From Agrococcus sp. SL85 (lineage in GTDB: Bacteria; Actinomycetota; Actinomycetes; Actinomycetales; Microbacteriaceae), in the NCBI RefSeq assembly GCF_026625845.1, contig NZ_CP113066.1, positions 1,302,001 through 1,366,000 of the forward strand: a DNA stretch of 64,000 nt, given 5' to 3'. Numbering within the stretch: the stretch's first letter is position 1; every line of letters starts with the position of its first letter. The position numbers and the translations under genes are program-made. Below, one piece after another: positions 26,159-34,711 of this stretch. Below the pieces are notes generated by a model. That model was not told where the DNA came from and searched no databases. It saw only the letters and a list, made by a program, of their open reading frames with translations.

Positions 26159-27099
26159 TGAGCATCGACATCGACCCCCAGAACGTCGACCCGCAGGCGA
26201 TGCGCGAGGGCGCGCCGCCGCTGCGCACCATCCGGCAGCCGCGCATGGGCTTCGGCCGCTGGATGCGCGAGCTCGGCTGGCGCCACGTCATCGGCGTGGC
26301 CGTCGTGATCTTCGCGACCTTCCCGATCATCTACGTCATCAGCGCCTCGCTGAACCCGAACGGCACGCTCACGGGCTCGAACCAGCTGTTCCAGTCGGTC
26401 TCGGGCCAGAACTACGTCGACCTCTTCTCGGACCCGCGGCGGCCCTTCGCCAACTGGTTCGCGAACACGATGATCGTCGGCATCGTCACCTCGGTCGGCA
26501 CGGTCTTCCTCGGCGCGCTCGCCGCGTACGCGTTCAGCCGGATGCGCTTCGCGGGCCGCCGCGGCGGGCTGCTGAGCCTCATCCTCGTGCAGATGTTCCC
26601 GCAGCTGCTCGCGGTCGTGGCGATCTACCTGCTCATGCGCGGCATCAGCGAGATCTTCCCCGCGATCGGCCTCGACAGCCTCATCGGCCTCATCATGGTC
26701 TACCTCGGCGGCGCGCTCGGCGTGAACACCTACCTCATGTACGGCTTCTTCAACACGGTGCCGTCGTCGATCGACGAGGCCGCGAAGCTCGACGGCGCGG
26801 GCCACGCGCGCATCTTCTTCACGATCATCCTGCGGCTCGTCGCGCCCATCCTCGCGGTCGTCGGCCTGCTCTCGTTCATCGGCACGACGAGCGAGTTCGT
26901 CATCGCGTCGACCCTCATGACGAGCCCTGAGAACCTCACGCTCGCGGTGGGGCTGTTCCGCTACGTGTCGGAGGAGACGAACTCCAACTACCCGATCTTC
27001 GCGGCGGGCGCGGTGCTCTCGGCCATCCCGGTCGTGGCCCTCTTCCTCTACCTGCAGAAGTACATCGTGGGCGGGCTGACGGCGGGCGCCGTCAAGTAG
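26158..27099 (+). CDS. malG: MalG-type sugar ABC transporter permease
   Basis: A 313-residue permease with six helices. The EAA loop PSSIDEAAKLDGAGHARIFF contacts the ATPase, and the C-terminus LYLQKYIVGGLTAGAVK closely resembles the MalG end that docks into the transporter. ATG 26158 overlaps the malF stop (TGATG). In the sequence as given it is also read through from the upstream malF frame. Confidence 0.93.
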   Translation: MSIDIDPQNVDPQAMREGAPPLRTIRQPRMGFGRWMRELGWRHVIGVAVVIFATFPIIYVISASLNPNGTLTGSNQLFQSVSGQNYVDLFSDPRRPFANWFANTMIVGIVTSVGTVFLGALAAYAFSRMRFAGRRGGLLSLILVQMFPQLLAVVAIYLLMRGISEIFPAIGLDSLIGLIMVYLGGALGVNTYLMYGFFNTVPSSIDEAAKLDGAGHARIFFTIILRLVAPILAVVGLLSFIGTTSEFVIASTLMTSPENLTLAVGLFRYVSEETNSNYPIFAAGAVLSAIPVVALFLYLQKYIVGGLTAGAVK

Positions 27100-27115
27100 C
27101 CGGACGCGCGCGCGA

Positions 27116-27148
27116 GGACGGGCTGTGGGAGGTTCCCGCGGCCCGTCC
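27116..27148 (+). terminator. Terminator of the malEFG-type operon
   Basis: GGACGGGC at 27116-27123 pairs with GCCCGTCC at 27141-27148, with an inner GGGA/TCCC continuing the stem. It lies 17 nt after the malG stop. TAGGGT at 27161-27166 just beyond is a plausible promoter for the next operon. Confidence 0.65.
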
Positions 27149-27224
27149 GTCGTTCGCGGCTAGGGTGGCGGGACTTCGACGGTGAAGCAGGCGCAGCGTC
27201 GCGCCTGGGAAGAGGAGCAGCACG

Positions 27225-27566
27225 ATGCCCGAGCCCGATCCGATCGCCGAGCGCAGCGCCGAGATGCAGCGCTCGCCCGAGTTCCAGCGCCTGCGGCGCA
27301 CCTTCATGGCCTTCATCGTGCCGCTGGTGGTGGTCTTCCTCGCCTGGTACCTCGCCTACGTGCTCATCGCGGGCTTCGCGCCGGGCTTCTTCGCCACCCC
27401 CATCGGCGACTCGAACATCAACGTCGGGCTGCTGTTCGGGCTGGGCCAGTTCGTGACGACCTTCGCCATCACCATGCTCTACAGCCGCTGGGCGAACCGC
27501 ACCTACGACCCGATCGCCGAGCCGCTCGCGCACGAGATGGAGCGCGCGGCGGGGGCCGCACGATGA
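27225..27566 (+). CDS. DUF485 membrane protein, partner of acetate symporter
   Basis: A 113-residue two-helix protein with SPEFQRLRRTFMAFIVPLV and FVTTFAITMLYSRWANRTYD, the DUF485 (YjcH) pattern. In many bacteria it is encoded directly before ActP and is thought to assist it. GAGGAGC precedes ATG 27225. The ATG of actP overlaps its stop (ATGA). Confidence 0.9.
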   Translation: MPEPDPIAERSAEMQRSPEFQRLRRTFMAFIVPLVVVFLAWYLAYVLIAGFAPGFFATPIGDSNINVGLLFGLGQFVTTFAITMLYSRWANRTYDPIAEPLAHEMERAAGAAR

Positions 27567-29191
27567 GCGCCGCGCTCGCGGCCGCGCCGCTCGGCGCCGC
27601 GGCGGCGCCCGAGCTGCAGCAGGTCGACCCCGTCATCAACATGGTGGTGTTCGCGGCGTTCGTCGCGGTCACCCTCTTCATCGTCTTCCGCGTCTCGCGC
27701 CGCAAGGCCTCCGAGAACGAGTTCTACGCGGCGGGCCGATCGTTCTCGGGCCGCCAGAACGGCATCGCCATCGCGGGCGACTACCTCTCGGCCGCGAGCT
27801 TCCTCGGCATCTGCGGCGCGATCGCCGTCGCCGGCTACGACGGCTTCCTCTACTCGATCGGCTTCCTCGTGGCGTGGCTCGTCGCGCTGCTGCTCGTCGC
27901 CGAGCTGCTGCGCAACACGGGCCGCTTCACGATGGCCGACGTGCTGAGCTTCCGGCTCAAGCAGCGTCCCGTGCGCATGGCCGCGGCGCTCGCGACCCTC
28001 GCGGTGTGCTTCTTCTACCTGGTCGCGCAGATGGCGGGCGCGGGCAACCTCGTCGCCCTGCTCATGGGCTTCACCGACCCGATCGCGAAGGACGTCACGA
28101 TCGCGCTCGTCGGCGGCCTCATGATCGTCTACGTCATCTTCGGCGGCATGAAGGGCACCACCTGGGTGCAGATCATCAAGGCCGTGCTGCTCATCGCCGG
28201 CGCGGGCATCCTCACGCTCATGGTGCTCTTCATCGTGCAGTTCGACTTCGACGAGCTGCTCGCGCGGGCGATCGAGATGTCGCCCGACGGCGAGGCGATC
28301 CTCGTGCCGGGCCTGAAGTACACGAACCCCGTCGACTTCCTCTCGCTCGGCCTCGCGCTCGTGCTCGGCACCGCGGGCCTGCCGCACGTGCTCATGCGCT
28401 TCTACACCGTGCCGAGCGCCAAGGAGGCGCGACGGAGCGTCGTGTGGGCCATCTGGCTCATCGGCATCTTCTACCTCTTCACGCTCGTGCTCGGCTTCGG
28501 CGCCGGCGCGCTCGTGGGGCCGGAGACGATCCGCGCCGCGGCCGGCGGCGAGAACTCGGCGGCGCCGCTGCTGGCGCTCGCGCTCGGCGGGCCGATCCTC
28601 ATGGCGGTCATCTCGGCGATCGCGTTCGCGACGATCCTCGCGGTCGTCGCGGGCCTGGCGATCACGGCGGCGACCTCGTTCGCGCACGACATCTACGCCT
28701 CGGTCATCAAGCGCGGCGACGTCGCGCCGGGTGCCGAGGTGCGGGTGGCGCGCATCACGGTGGTCGTCATCGGCATCATCGCGATCGTCGGCGGCATCAT
28801 CGCCCAGAACCAGAACGTGGCGTTCCTCGTCGCGCTCGCCTTCGCGGTCGCGGCGTCGGCGAACCTGCCGACGATCCTCTACTCGCTGTTCTGGCGCCGC
28901 TTCAACACCGGCGGCGCGCTGTGGTCGATGTACGGCGGGCTCGTCTCGTGCGTGCTGCTCATCGTGCTCTCGCCCGCCGTCTCCGGCCGCGAGACGTCGA
29001 TGTTCCCCGAGGCCGACTTCGCGGTCTTCCCGCTCTCGAACCCGGGCATCGTCTCGATCCCGCTCGCGTTCGTGCTCGGCATCGTCGGCACGCTCGTCAC
29101 GAAGCCCTCCGCCGACCACGCCGCGAAGCAGGCCGAGATGGAGGTGCGCTCGTTCACGGGCGCGGGGGCCGAGAAGGCCAGCGAGCACTGA
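27563..29191 (+). CDS. actP: Cation/acetate symporter (solute:sodium symporter family)
   Basis: A 542-residue SSS-family symporter with about 13 helices. It has the ActP signatures ENEFYAAGRSFSGRQNGIAI, AGDYLSAASFLGICG, FGGMKGTTWVQIIKAVLL and TAGLPHVLMRFYTVPSAKEA. Pairing with a DUF485 gene argues for acetate or another short-chain monocarboxylate as substrate. Its neighbours on both sides are sugar-utilisation genes. Confidence 0.92.
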   Translation: MSAALAAAPLGAAAAPELQQVDPVINMVVFAAFVAVTLFIVFRVSRRKASENEFYAAGRSFSGRQNGIAIAGDYLSAASFLGICGAIAVAGYDGFLYSIGFLVAWLVALLLVAELLRNTGRFTMADVLSFRLKQRPVRMAAALATLAVCFFYLVAQMAGAGNLVALLMGFTDPIAKDVTIALVGGLMIVYVIFGGMKGTTWVQIIKAVLLIAGAGILTLMVLFIVQFDFDELLARAIEMSPDGEAILVPGLKYTNPVDFLSLGLALVLGTAGLPHVLMRFYTVPSAKEARRSVVWAIWLIGIFYLFTLVLGFGAGALVGPETIRAAAGGENSAAPLLALALGGPILMAVISAIAFATILAVVAGLAITAATSFAHDIYASVIKRGDVAPGAEVRVARITVVVIGIIAIVGGIIAQNQNVAFLVALAFAVAASANLPTILYSLFWRRFNTGGALWSMYGGLVSCVLLIVLSPAVSGRETSMFPEADFAVFPLSNPGIVSIPLAFVLGIVGTLVTKPSADHAAKQAEMEVRSFTGAGAEKASEH

Positions 29192-29209
29192 CCTCACGCG
29201 GAACCTGCC

Positions 29210-29248
29210 GAGGGCCGTCCGGCCGCCATCAGGCGCCGGGCGGCCCTC
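29210..29248 (+). terminator. Hairpin after actP
   Basis: GAGGGCCG at 29210-29217 pairs with CGGCCCTC at 29241-29248; CCGG/CCGG continues the stem with one mismatch. It lies 18 nt after the actP stop. Confidence 0.6.
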
Positions 29249-29286
29249 GCGGATACCGTGGCGGCACACGACGAGGGGAGCGCAGG

Positions 29287-29802
29287 ATGGGCGAGCAGGG
29301 CGAGCGGGGCGTGTCGGCAGGGCAGGCGGCGGAGGGTCGACCGGCGGTCGGGCAGGTCGCCGTTCGACCGGTCACGGCCGACGACGAGGCCGCCTGGAAG
29401 GCGCTCTACCGGGGCTACCGCGACTTCTACCGGCTGACGCCCGACGACGCGGTCATCGATCGCGTCTGGGCGTGGATCCAGGACCCGGCGACGGTCGTCG
29501 AGGGGCTCGTCGCCGAGCTCGAGGGCGAGCTCGTGGGCCTCGCCAACCACCGCGCGTTCCACCGCCCATCGACGGGCACGATCGGCACCTTCCTCGACGA
29601 CCTGTTCGTCGACCCCTCGCGCCGCCGCACGGGCGCCGCCACGGCGCTGCTCGCGCGGCTCGGCGAGGATGCGGCGGCGCAGGGCCGCTCGGTCGTGCGC
29701 TGGATCACGGCGGGCGACAACGCCGATGCGCGGGCGCTCTACGACCGCGTGGCGACGGCCACGCCGTGGGTCACCTACGACCTCTCGCCCCGCGCGCGCT
29801 GA
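29287..29802 (+). CDS. GNAT family N-acetyltransferase
   Basis: A 171-residue GNAT protein. VRPVTADDEAAWKALYRGY opens the fold; LDDLFVDPSRRRTGAATALL is beta-4 plus the acetyl-CoA pyrophosphate-binding loop (R-R-x-G-x-A); DNADARALYDRVA is the usual C-terminal motif. The acceptor is unknown. The first 25 residues are Gly/Glu-rich and may not be translated if a later start is used; GGGGAG upstream of ATG 29287 supports the longer form. Confidence 0.85.
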   Translation: MGEQGERGVSAGQAAEGRPAVGQVAVRPVTADDEAAWKALYRGYRDFYRLTPDDAVIDRVWAWIQDPATVVEGLVAELEGELVGLANHRAFHRPSTGTIGTFLDDLFVDPSRRRTGAATALLARLGEDAAAQGRSVVRWITAGDNADARALYDRVATATPWVTYDLSPRAR

Positions 29803-29830
29803 GGGCCGCGGCATGCCCTAGCGTTGCCTC

Positions 29831-31801
29831 GTGCTCCAGCCCCATCACGACGGCTCCGCCCTCCACGTCTCCACCCTCGAGCCGCGGCTCGGCGACACCG
29901 TGCGGGTGCGCCTGCGCATCCCCGTGGGCGCCGACGCCCCCCTCGAGGTGCTCGTGCGGTCGAACCCGGACCGCGAGCCCTTCTTCAACAAGGCGGTGCA
30001 CCTGGGCACCGCCGGCGGGCACGACTGGTGGGAGGCCGAGATCCGGGTGGCGAACCCCGTGCACCGCTACCGGTGGCTCGTGCACCACGAGTCGGGGCTC
30101 ACGCAGTGGATCAACCAGGAGGGCGTGCACCGCATCGAGACGCGCGACGACGCCGACTTCGCGCTCGTCGCGCACGAGCCGCCGCCCGCCTGGGCGACCG
30201 ACGCCGTGCTCTACCAGGTGTTCCCGGACCGCTTCGCGCGCTCCGCGGAGGCGGATGCGCGATCCACGCCCGCGTGGGCGGTGGCGGCCGGATGGGACGA
30301 GCCGGTCGTGGGCTCGGGCCCCGGCGTCTCGGAGCAGTACTACGGCGGCGACCTCGCGGGCGCCGAGGCGCACCTCGACCACCTCGTCGACCTCGGCGCC
30401 ACGGTGCTCTACCTCACGCCCGTCTTCCCGGGCGAGTCGAACCACCGCTACAACGCCTCGACCTTCGACGAGGTCGACCCGCTGCTCGGCGGTGACGAGG
30501 CGCTCATCTCGCTCGTCGAGGCGGCCCACGCGAAGGGCCTGAAGGTGCTCGGCGATCTCACGAGCAACCACACGGGCGACACGCACGCGTGGTTCCTCGC
30601 GGCGCAGGCCTCGGAGGACGCCCCGGAGCGCGCCTTCTACTACTTCCACGAGGGCGGCACCTACGCGTCGTGGCTCGGGCACGCCTCGCTGCCGAAGCTC
30701 AACTGGAACAGCCAGGAGCTGCGCGACCGCTTCATCGAGGGCCCCGACTCGGTCGTGGGGCGCTGGCTGCGGCCGCCGTACTCGCTCGACGGCTGGCGCA
30801 TCGACGTCGCCAACATGACGGGCCGCTACGAGGACGACGACCTGAACGCCGAGGTGCGGCAGATCATCCGCCGCACGATGGTCGAGATCGACCCCGACAC
30901 GCTGCTGCTCGGCGAGTCGACGAACGACGCGACCGACGACTTCCAGGGCGACGCCTGGCACGGCGCGATGACCTACGCCAACTTCACGCGTCCGGTGTGG
31001 GGCTGGCTGTCGGTGCCGGGCTCGGCGGCCTTCGGCGGCCTCGGCATGGCGCGCTCGGTCATCCCCTCGTACACGGGTGTCGACGTGCACGCGCAGCACC
31101 AGCGCTTCGTGGCCGGCATCCCGTGGCGCACGCGCCTGCACAACATGAACGCGCTCGACACCCACGACACCCCGCGCTTCGCGACGAACGCGCTGCCGGG
31201 GGCCGTGCCGGTCGCGCTCGGCATGGCGGTCTCGCTGCCGGGCATCCCCGTGGTGTGGGCGGGCGACGAGCTGGGCCTCACGGGCGTCAACGGCGAGGAC
31301 TCGCGCACGCCGATGCCGTGGGCGTCGTTGGGCGAGCACGAGGCGACGATCGCCGTCCACCGCGAGCTGCTGGCGCTGCGGGCGGCGCAGCCGGCGCTCC
31401 GCGGCGGCGGCATGCGCTGGCTGCACGTGGGCGAGGAGGTGCTCGTGTGGGTGCGCGAGACCGCCGCGTCGTCGGTGCTCTGCGTCGCGGCGCGCGGCTT
31501 CTACGACGTGGTCGTCGAGGAGGGCGACGTCGTGCTCGAGGGCGCCGAGCCCGCGCCGCTGTGGGGCGATGGCGGCGCCGCGGTGTTCGGCGAGGGCGGC
31601 CTGCGGCTCACGGGATCGGGCCCGTCGTTCACGGCGTGGGCGCTGCCGGGCGTGGCGGTGCCGGTCGCCGACGAGCCGGAGGAGCTCGCGGAGCGCGAGC
31701 TGCTCGACCAGAACGCCGCGCAGGACGCCGCGCTCGCCCACGGCGAGCCGGCGGCGCCGACGGAGACGGCCGCCTGGAGCAAGGACACGCTGGCCGACTG
31801 A
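29831..31801 (+). CDS. GH13 neopullulanase / cyclomaltodextrinase-like amylase
   Basis: A 656-residue enzyme: an N-terminal beta-sandwich of about 120 residues (CBM34-like position), then the GH13 barrel with VLYQVFPDRFARS, GWRIDVANMTG (nucleophile Asp), LLLGESTNDA (acid/base Glu) and LDTHDTPRF. The Glu-Ser-Thr and Gln-rich active-site context resembles maltogenic amylases. There is no signal peptide, so it should act on imported dextrins. GTG 29831 is preceded by TAGCGT at 6 nt. The C-terminal 45 residues are an acidic extension. Confidence 0.88.
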   Translation: MLQPHHDGSALHVSTLEPRLGDTVRVRLRIPVGADAPLEVLVRSNPDREPFFNKAVHLGTAGGHDWWEAEIRVANPVHRYRWLVHHESGLTQWINQEGVHRIETRDDADFALVAHEPPPAWATDAVLYQVFPDRFARSAEADARSTPAWAVAAGWDEPVVGSGPGVSEQYYGGDLAGAEAHLDHLVDLGATVLYLTPVFPGESNHRYNASTFDEVDPLLGGDEALISLVEAAHAKGLKVLGDLTSNHTGDTHAWFLAAQASEDAPERAFYYFHEGGTYASWLGHASLPKLNWNSQELRDRFIEGPDSVVGRWLRPPYSLDGWRIDVANMTGRYEDDDLNAEVRQIIRRTMVEIDPDTLLLGESTNDATDDFQGDAWHGAMTYANFTRPVWGWLSVPGSAAFGGLGMARSVIPSYTGVDVHAQHQRFVAGIPWRTRLHNMNALDTHDTPRFATNALPGAVPVALGMAVSLPGIPVVWAGDELGLTGVNGEDSRTPMPWASLGEHEATIAVHRELLALRAAQPALRGGGMRWLHVGEEVLVWVRETAASSVLCVAARGFYDVVVEEGDVVLEGAEPAPLWGDGGAAVFGEGGLRLTGSGPSFTAWALPGVAVPVADEPEELAERELLDQNAAQDAALAHGEPAAPTETAAWSKDTLAD

Positions 31802-31867
31802 GCGGCCGCTCGTCCGCGGGTCGGGCCGGCTCGCCCGCCTCCGCTGATCCCGCGGGTGGGCGACCGC

Positions 31868-32867
31868 TCAGCGCGCCCCGACGATCCCGATCGGTTCCGT
31901 GCCGGCCCTGGGCTCTGCGTCCGGCTCCTCGAGCGGCGCGGGCTCGACCAGGTCGGCCTCCGGCTCGACCGTGCGCCGCCGCCCGAGCGGCACCGCGCCC
32001 GAGCCCAGGAGCACGCCGAGCACCACGACAGCCGCGCCCGCGACCTCGCCCGCCGTCAGCGTCTCGCCCAGCACGATCCACGCGGTCAGCAGCCCGACGA
32101 CGGGCACGAGCATCGAGAACGGCGCGACGCGCGAGGAGGGGTGGTTGCGCAGCAGCCAGGTCCAGATGCCGCTGCCCACGACCGTGCCGAACAGCATCGT
32201 GTAGCCGAGGCCCGCGAGGGCCCAGAGCCCGGTGGGCTCGCCGAGGCCGACGAACGAGGCGCCGATCGCCGCGGGGCCCTCGACGGCGAGCGAGACGCCG
32301 AGCATCGGCAGCACGGGCACGACCGACATCCAGAGCGTCAGGTGCAGGGGCTTCGAGGGGCGCGCGAGGCGGCTGGAGAGGTTGCCGAGCGCCCAGCCGA
32401 GCGCCGCGAGCAGGGTCAGCAGGAACGGCCCGAGCGCCGCGGTGCCCAGCCTGCTGCCCGCCGATCGCGGTGAGGCCCGCGACGGCGAGCACGATGCCGA
32501 TCACCTGGCCGCGGTCGAGGCGCTCGCGCAGCAGCGTCGCGCCGAGCAGCACCGTCATGGGCGCCGACGACTGCAGCACGAGCGAGGCGAGGCCCGTGGG
32601 CATGCCGGTGGCCATCGCCCAGTAGAGGAAGAGGAACTGCAGCGTGCCGAAGCCGAGCCCGTAGCCGAGGAGCCAGCGCAGCGGCACGTCCGGGCGGGGG
32701 ATGAGCAGCATCGTCGGGATCGCGAGGAGGGCGAAGCGCAGCGCCACGAGGAAGAAGGGTGGGAACTGCTCGAGCGAGAGGTGGATGGCCAGGAAGTTCA
32801 GCCCCCACAGCACCGCCACCAGGATCGCCGCGAGCCGCTCGGTCGTGGTCATCGCGCGCTGGATCAT
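31868..32867 (-). pseudogene. EamA/DMT-family exporter, frame interrupted near 32450
   Basis: Ten-helix drug/metabolite transporter in two frames. The first half starts MTTTERLAAILVAVLWGLN (ATG 32852; an earlier in-frame ATG is 32867) and runs to VAGLTAIGGQQ; the second half, LGTAALGPFLLTLLAALGW to the acidic C-terminus, is one frame over. CAGGCTGGGC on the minus strand would read through if it were CAGCTGGGC, one extra base. Corrected length is 332 residues, normal for the family. The divergent LysR gene is a typical regulator of such amino acid or metabolite exporters. Confidence 0.85.
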
Positions 32868-32900
32868 GGGGCTACCCGATCAGACAGCGATCCTGCAGCA

Positions 32901-32917
32901 CAAGCGAACGTCGCTTG
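32901..32917. promoter_or_regulatory. Candidate LysR operator
   Basis: CAAGCGAACGTCGCTTG: a 7-bp inverted repeat with a 3-bp centre, in the 72-nt gap between the EamA gene and the divergent LysR gene. A second, wider inverted pair TGCAGCA (32894-32900) / TGCTGCA (32934-32940) flanks it. The lysR -10 box TAGCGT is at 32928-32933. Confidence 0.5.
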
Positions 32918-32939
32918 ACCGTCTGTGTAGCGTTGCTGC

Positions 32940-33851
32940 ATGGAACTGCGTGACCTCTCGCTGCTCCGCGAGCTCGACGAGCGCGGCAGCCTCACCGCCG
33001 TCGCTCGCGCCCTGTCGGTGACGCCCTCCGCCGTCTCGCAGCGGCTGCGCGCGCTCGAGCGCTCGCTCGGCCTCGCGCTCACCGAGCCGCAGGGCCGAGG
33101 CGTGCGGCTCACGGAGCCCGGGCGCCTGCTCGCCTCCGGCGCGGTGGAGGTCGCGGCGGTCGTCGCGAGCGTCGAGGCGCGGCTCGCCGCGTTCCAGGGC
33201 GGCATCGGCGGCCGCATCGAGATCGCCGCGCTGCCGAGCGCCGGCGTCGTGCTGCTGCCGGCGCTGCTCGAGGCGCTCGACGATGAGGTGGAGGTGCGCC
33301 TCCACGACCACGACGTCGCGGAGGCCGACTACGCGGCCCTCGCGCGCGACCACGACCTCGTGATCGGCCACCGCATGTCGGCGGCGCCGCTCCGGCAGTG
33401 GCAGCGCCTGCGCGTCGTCGACCTGCTGCGCGAGCCGCTCGACATCGCGCTGCCCGCCGCGCATCCGCTCGCCCAGCGCGATCGCATCGCGCCCGGCGAC
33501 ATCGCGGGGGAGCGCTGGATCGGCGTGCCGGAGGGCTACCCCTTCGACGACCTGCGCGTCGCGATCGAGGCGGCCGCGGGCGAGCCCTTCCGCGTCGTGC
33601 AGCGCGTGCGCGACAACCGGCTCGTCGAGGCGCTCGTGGAGGCGGGGCGCGGCATCGGCATCCTGCCGCGGCTGAGCACCCGGCCGTCGGCGGCGATGCG
33701 GCTCCTGCCGCTCGCGGGGGTGCCGACGGGCCGCGTCATCAGCGCGCTCGCGCGCCCCGAGGTGGCCGAGCGCGCGGTCGTCCGGCACGTGCTCGAGGCG
33801 CTCCACGGGTGCGCCGCGGTCATCGCGCCGGAGCCGCCCCGCCGAGTGTGA
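32940..33851 (+). CDS. LysR family transcriptional regulator
   Basis: A 303-residue LysR protein: N-terminal winged HTH MELRDLSLLRELDERGSLTA and LSVTPSAVSQRLRALERSLG, then a periplasmic-binding-like effector domain. Divergence from an EamA exporter suggests it controls export of a metabolite it senses. TAGCGT ends 6 nt before ATG 32940, so transcripts are likely leaderless and the 17-bp palindrome just upstream would overlap the promoter. Confidence 0.92.
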   Translation: MELRDLSLLRELDERGSLTAVARALSVTPSAVSQRLRALERSLGLALTEPQGRGVRLTEPGRLLASGAVEVAAVVASVEARLAAFQGGIGGRIEIAALPSAGVVLLPALLEALDDEVEVRLHDHDVAEADYAALARDHDLVIGHRMSAAPLRQWQRLRVVDLLREPLDIALPAAHPLAQRDRIAPGDIAGERWIGVPEGYPFDDLRVAIEAAAGEPFRVVQRVRDNRLVEALVEAGRGIGILPRLSTRPSAAMRLLPLAGVPTGRVISALARPEVAERAVVRHVLEALHGCAAVIAPEPPRRV

Positions 33852-33901
33852 GCGAGGCTCTGCGCGGTGCTATGATCGTCCGGTTGCCGTCGCACGGCAG
33901 C

Positions 33902-33973
<72 letters not shown>

Positions 33974-34011
33974 CTCGTCCGCTTGGTGCCTCGCGCCTGG
34001 GCGGGCGTCGC

Positions 34012-34085
34012 GGCGGGGTAGCTCAGCTGGTCAGAGCGCACGACTCATAATCGTGAGGTCGCGGGTTCGAGCCCCGCCCTCGCTA
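34012..34085 (+). tRNA. tRNA-Met (anticodon CAT, elongator type)
   Basis: D-arm AGCTCAGCTGGTCAGAGC, anticodon stem CACGA/TCGTG with loop CTCATAA, T-loop TTCGAGC. The acceptor pairs with G1-U72 and G5-U68 wobbles. The anticodon stem lacks the three G-C pairs of initiator tRNA, so elongator Met is favoured; a lysidine-modified Ile tRNA also has CAT and cannot be fully excluded. CCA is not encoded. Confidence 0.9.
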
Positions 34086-34093
34086 CCGCCGCA

Positions 34094-34125
34094 GGACCCC
34101 CGGTCGCTCACGCCTCCGGGGGTCC
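34094..34125 (+). terminator. Hairpin after tRNA-Met
   Basis: GGACCCCCGG at 34094-34103 pairs perfectly with CCGGGGGTCC at 34116-34125 around a 12-nt loop, starting 8 nt after the tRNA. From here to 34284 I see no gene. Confidence 0.65.
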
Positions 34126-34284
34126 GTCGCATCTCCGGGCCGCTCGCAGCCGGGGCGCGACGCGCAGGCTCCGTCCAGGGCGGCCTGCCATGCTGAGCCA
34201 GCGGTGGTTCGCGCGCCGCAGATCCAGCTTCGAGGTGTGGAGCGTCCACCGCAGCGACGGCACGACCGTCGCGGAGGGAACCCC

Positions 34285-34401
34285 ATGGTCCTCGACCTGT
34301 TCGGCGACATCTGTCCTCGATGCCGCAGCCTGCTCACGATCGCCGAGCGGCGATGCCCCTCGTGCGGCTTCGTCATGCCCGAGGAGGACGGCGACCGATG
34401 A
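34285..34401 (+). CDS. 38-residue double-CxxC zinc-ribbon miniprotein
   Basis: A 38-residue open frame, MVLDLFGDICPRCRSLLTI continuing to CPSCGFVMPEEDGDR, with cysteine pairs at residues 10/13 and 24/27 spaced as in a zinc ribbon. GGAGGG lies about 7 nt upstream of ATG 34285. The next gene starts inside its stop codon (ATGA), an argument that it is really translated. Function unknown; possibly a regulatory or ribosome-associated mini zinc finger. Confidence 0.6.
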   Translation: MVLDLFGDICPRCRSLLTIAERRCPSCGFVMPEEDGDR

Positions 34402-34664
34402 CGGATCCGACGCCGGGACGGCCGGAGCACCCCACCCGCCGCCTGCTGCTGCGCGACGCCGACGTCGACGAGATCCTCGCCGAGCTGCAGGAGCAGGCGC
34501 CCGATCCCCAGGCGCTCCGCCGATGGGCCGCCGGGCGCGGGGTGCGCACCGCGCTCGTGCGCGCCGGGGCGCACGGCATGTCGGTGCGCCTCGTCGGCCG
34601 CACGCCGGGCGGCGCGTGGGTCGAGCTGGCATCCGTCGACGGCACCTGGCGCCGCACCCGGTGA
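34398..34664 (+). CDS. Hypothetical 88-residue protein
   Basis: An 88-residue protein beginning MTDPTPGRPEHPTRRLLLRD, with an acidic helix DADVDEILAELQEQAPDPQA followed by a predicted beta-rich region ending VELASVDGTWRRTR. I do not recognise the family. It is coupled by a 4-nt overlap to the zinc-ribbon miniprotein, suggesting joint function. No membrane segment or catalytic motif is visible. Confidence 0.6.
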   Translation: MTDPTPGRPEHPTRRLLLRDADVDEILAELQEQAPDPQALRRWAAGRGVRTALVRAGAHGMSVRLVGRTPGGAWVELASVDGTWRRTR

Positions 34665-34711
34665 GGTCCGCGCGCCGACCGCGCGGCCGCGCCCCGCACT
34701 AGGCTCGGCGT

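Noticed and set aside
24526-27099. A natural MalF-MalG fusion protein
   Set aside because: The joining region (about 60 residues) is out-of-frame Arg/His-rich sequence, and deletion of one decamer restores two normal proteins with a TGATG junction.
32915-32933. TTGACC/TAGCGT as a classical lysR promoter
   Set aside because: The spacing is 7 bp, far too short for a -35/-10 pair; only the -10 box is kept.
33974-34011. A third tRNA between tRNA-Thr and tRNA-Met
   Set aside because: Only 38 nt, with no cloverleaf.
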